Part shown: one piece after another, positions 7,438 to 8,935 of the stretch | How positions within the stretch are numbered: position 1 is the first letter of the stretch | Layout of the letters: the number at the start of each line of letters is the position of its first letter | From: Thermodesulfatator sp. | GTDB lineage: Bacteria > Desulfobacterota > Thermodesulfobacteria > Thermodesulfobacteriales > Thermodesulfobacteriaceae | Direction of reading: 5' to 3' | Assembly: GCA_027036915.1 (NCBI GenBank) | Contig: JALWCD010000088.1 | Coordinates: 1-8,935 of the forward strand | DNA: 8,935 nucleotides | Translations under genes and position numbers: made by a program | The notes under the pieces: model-generated | Databases searched by the model: none | What the model saw: only the letters and a program-made list of their open reading frames with translations | Told to the model about the DNA's origin: nothing

Positions 7438-8593
7438 GATCGAAAGGCGTCTTGAGTCCCTGAGAGAGGCTCTTGTCCGGGAGGGGCTCGACGGGGCCCT
7501 GGTGACCTCTCCCTTGAATTTGTTTTATTTCACTGGAGCCTTCGCTCTGGGGCATCTTCTCGTTACCCCCAGGGAAGTTCGTTTTCTGGTCTTCCGGCCG
7601 CTCTCCCGGGTGCAACGGGAAAGCCCCCTTCCCGCCGAACCTTTCCGCTCACTGAAAAAACTACCGGGTGTTCTCGGGGAATGCGGCGTAAGGCGTCTGG
7701 GGCTTGAGTTCTCCGCCCTGAGTCACGAAAGATTTCTGCGCTATCAAAACCTTCTTGCGGACTTCGAACTTCGAAACCTTTCTCCCGCTATCTCTGAGAT
7801 TCGCAGTCGCAAGTCTCCTTATGAGGTGGCCTGTCTCCGGCGGGCGGGAAAGCTGCTGGCCGAGGCCCTTGCGGAGGCTCTCCCGGAGATCCGTCCGGGC
7901 ATGACCGAGCTTGAGGCCCTCTCGCGAATCGAAGCCGCCCTGAGGACCCGTGGTCATCCGGGATTCGTGCGTTCCCTTCGCGGAAACGAATTCGCCACCG
8001 GACTCCTGATCTCCGGGCCGGAGGCCGTGGAACCCTCCTTCATGGTGGCCGGAGAAGGGGGGCCGGGGGTTCCGGGATTCCCCTCCGGGGCCGGCCTGAA
8101 GAGAATTCGAACCGGAGAACCCGTGCTCTGCGATCTCTCGGGTTTTGAGGCCGGCTACTATGTGGATCAGACCCGGATGTTTGCCCTGGGGGAAGTCGGC
8201 CCGGAGGTCCGGGAGCTTTTTGAGCTTTCCCGGAAACTCATGCAGGCCGGAGAGAAAGCCCTTCGGCCGGGAGTGCCGGCCGAAGAGGTCTACTGGACCG
8301 TGGCCCGGGAGGCCGAACACCTGGGGGTGGCCCGCTATTTCATGGCCCACGGGGAAGAGGGCGTGGGCTTTGTGGGGCACGGCGTGGGCCTGTGTATAGA
8401 CGAAGATCCGCCTCTAGCCCCCGGAATCAGGACCCTCCTCAGCCCGGGTATGGTCCTGGCGCTTGAACCCAAACTTCACGTGCCCGGGGTGGGGGTGATC
8501 GGTCTCGAAGACACCTTCCACCTCTCGGAAAGAGGACCGGAGATTTTAACCGTTTTCCCGCGCCAATTTCAAATAATTCCCGGTAATAATTAA
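7421..8593 (+). CDS. M24 family metallopeptidase (Xaa-Pro peptidase type)
   Basis: Predicted cytoplasmic dinuclear-metal peptidase of the aminopeptidase P/prolidase group, which would release residues next to proline. It has 390 residues: a creatinase-type N-terminal domain (about 1-125, with the usual ALVTSPLNLFYFTGA), a linker (IRSRKSPYEVACLRRAG) and the pita-bread M24 domain (about 135-380). All five metal ligands are visible: D238 in CDLSG, D249 in YVDQTR, H320 in GHGVGL, E349 in LEPK and E363 in GLEDTF. The second His normally found in the HE.P segment after GHGVGL is D327 (CIDEDP), a variant that I recall in a subset of bacterial and archaeal M24 proteins but cannot verify here. There is no signal peptide. 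The gene is the last of the + strand run, overlapping the murein lyase gene by 17 nt. It may be pepQ-like, but exact specificity is uncertain. Confidence 0.9.
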   Translation: MFPKSEIERRLESLREALVREGLDGALVTSPLNLFYFTGAFALGHLLVTPREVRFLVFRPLSRVQRESPLPAEPFRSLKKLPGVLGECGVRRLGLEFSALSHERFLRYQNLLADFELRNLSPAISEIRSRKSPYEVACLRRAGKLLAEALAEALPEIRPGMTELEALSRIEAALRTRGHPGFVRSLRGNEFATGLLISGPEAVEPSFMVAGEGGPGVPGFPSGAGLKRIRTGEPVLCDLSGFEAGYYVDQTRMFALGEVGPEVRELFELSRKLMQAGEKALRPGVPAEEVYWTVAREAEHLGVARYFMAHGEEGVGFVGHGVGLCIDEDPPLAPGIRTLLSPGMVLALEPKLHVPGVGVIGLEDTFHLSERGPEILTVFPRQFQIIPGNN

Positions 8594-8664
8594 TAGTACG
8601 ATTTGCGGAAGTAAAAAGGTTTCGGTAAGGTAAAAGTGGGGCGGTCGTTTGAGGGTAGAGACGA
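8594..8664. other. Convergent intergenic gap, no clear terminator
   Basis: This 71-bp stretch separates the M24 peptidase stop from the def stop on the other strand. It is more A/T-rich than the genes. Only weak short inverted repeats are visible (for example TAATT...AATTA spanning the peptidase stop), and no GC stem followed by a T run was found on either strand. Termination may be factor-dependent. Confidence 0.5.
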
Positions 8665-8935
8665 TCATTTCTCTGGGGGGCGATGTTTTCTCCACCAGCG
8701 TTTGAAAAGTTTCTGTTTGAGGGGGGAGAGGTGGTCCACGTAAAGGAGGCCGTTCAGGTGGTCCAGTTCATGCTGTATGGCCCGGGCTCCGAGCCCTGAG
8801 AGTTCCATTTCAAAGGGTTTTCCCTCCCGATCAAAGGCCCGCACCAGCACCCGGGCGTGTCTTTTGACCCTGGCGGAGTAGCCCGGAATACTCAGGCAGC
8901 CCTCCTCCTCGTAAAGTTCCCCTTCGGCTTCAAGG
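8665..8935 (-). CDS. def: Peptide deformylase (N-terminal part beyond window)
   Basis: Removes the formyl group from the initiator Met of new proteins; cytoplasmic metalloenzyme. Only the C-terminal 89 residues are in the window, read from base 8934 down to a TGA at 8667-8665. Two of the three diagnostic motifs are present: EGCLS (codons at 8904-8890; the Cys is a metal ligand) followed by IPGY, and HELDH (codons at 8772-8758; two His ligands and catalytic Glu). The tail [17 protein letters not shown] is typical of the family. Motif 1 (GxGLAAxQ) must lie past base 8935. A GTG codon at 8850 is internal and not a start. The gene converges on the + strand operon, so it belongs to a separate transcription unit. 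Confidence 0.96.
   Translation of the reverse strand, partial: LEAEGELYEEEGCLSIPGYSARVKRHARVLVRAFDREGKPFEMELSGLGARAIQHELDHLNGLLYVDHLSPLKQKLFKRWWRKHRPPEK

Noticed and set aside
7661..8380. 239-codon open frame on the - strand
   Set aside because: Antisense to the M24 peptidase, whose metal ligands are all intact; shadow frame.
8569..8664. Bidirectional terminator between the M24 peptidase and def
   Set aside because: Only short A/T-rich or 4-5 bp inverted repeats are present, without a GC stem and T tract.

Overview
The window (8,935 bp, GC-rich throughout) looks like a chromosomal stretch of a Gram-negative-type bacterium. It holds a FixC/FixX electron-transfer module, a bacterial STT3-type oligosaccharyltransferase, a periplasmic MltB-type murein lyase and a peptide deformylase. 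Bacterial STT3/PglB is found mainly in Campylobacterota and Desulfobacterota/Thermodesulfobacteria-like lineages. Together with the Arg/Glu-rich, compact proteins and overlapping genes, this suggests an anaerobic, possibly thermophilic desulfobacterial relative. That placement is inference; there is no rRNA or other marker in the window.

Seven genes run on the + strand from base 1 to 8593 with almost no space between them: fixC (5' end cut off by the window), a small MNT-type nucleotidyltransferase, fixX, stt3, a UPF0182 membrane protein, an mltB-like lytic transglycosylase and an M24 (Xaa-Pro) peptidase. Junctions are overlaps of 7, 13, 23 and 17 nt or gaps of 14 and 5 nt, so the whole run reads as one translationally coupled operon. 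After a 71-bp convergent gap with no clear terminator, the 3' part of a peptide deformylase gene lies on the - strand and runs off the right edge.

Region by region: (1) bases 1-1852 form an electron-transfer flavoprotein:quinone oxidoreductase unit (FixC flavoprotein plus FixX iron-sulfur protein), interrupted by an MNT nucleotidyltransferase gene that overlaps both; fixA/fixB are expected upstream but not visible. (2) Bases 1830-6586 encode two large membrane proteins with big extracytoplasmic domains: an STT3 oligosaccharyltransferase with recognisable catalytic motifs, and a UPF0182 protein of unknown function. (3) Bases 6592-8593 encode an exported peptidoglycan lyase and a cytoplasmic M24 peptidase whose usual second active-site His is an Asp. 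(4) Bases 8665-8935 hold the end of def.

No mobile element, tRNA, rRNA, CRISPR array or clear origin or promoter is visible. The least expected feature is the lone MNT gene between fixC and fixX without a HEPN partner; the co-transcription of STT3, UPF0182 and MltB as a possible envelope-building group comes next. Most of the rest is ordinary housekeeping content.
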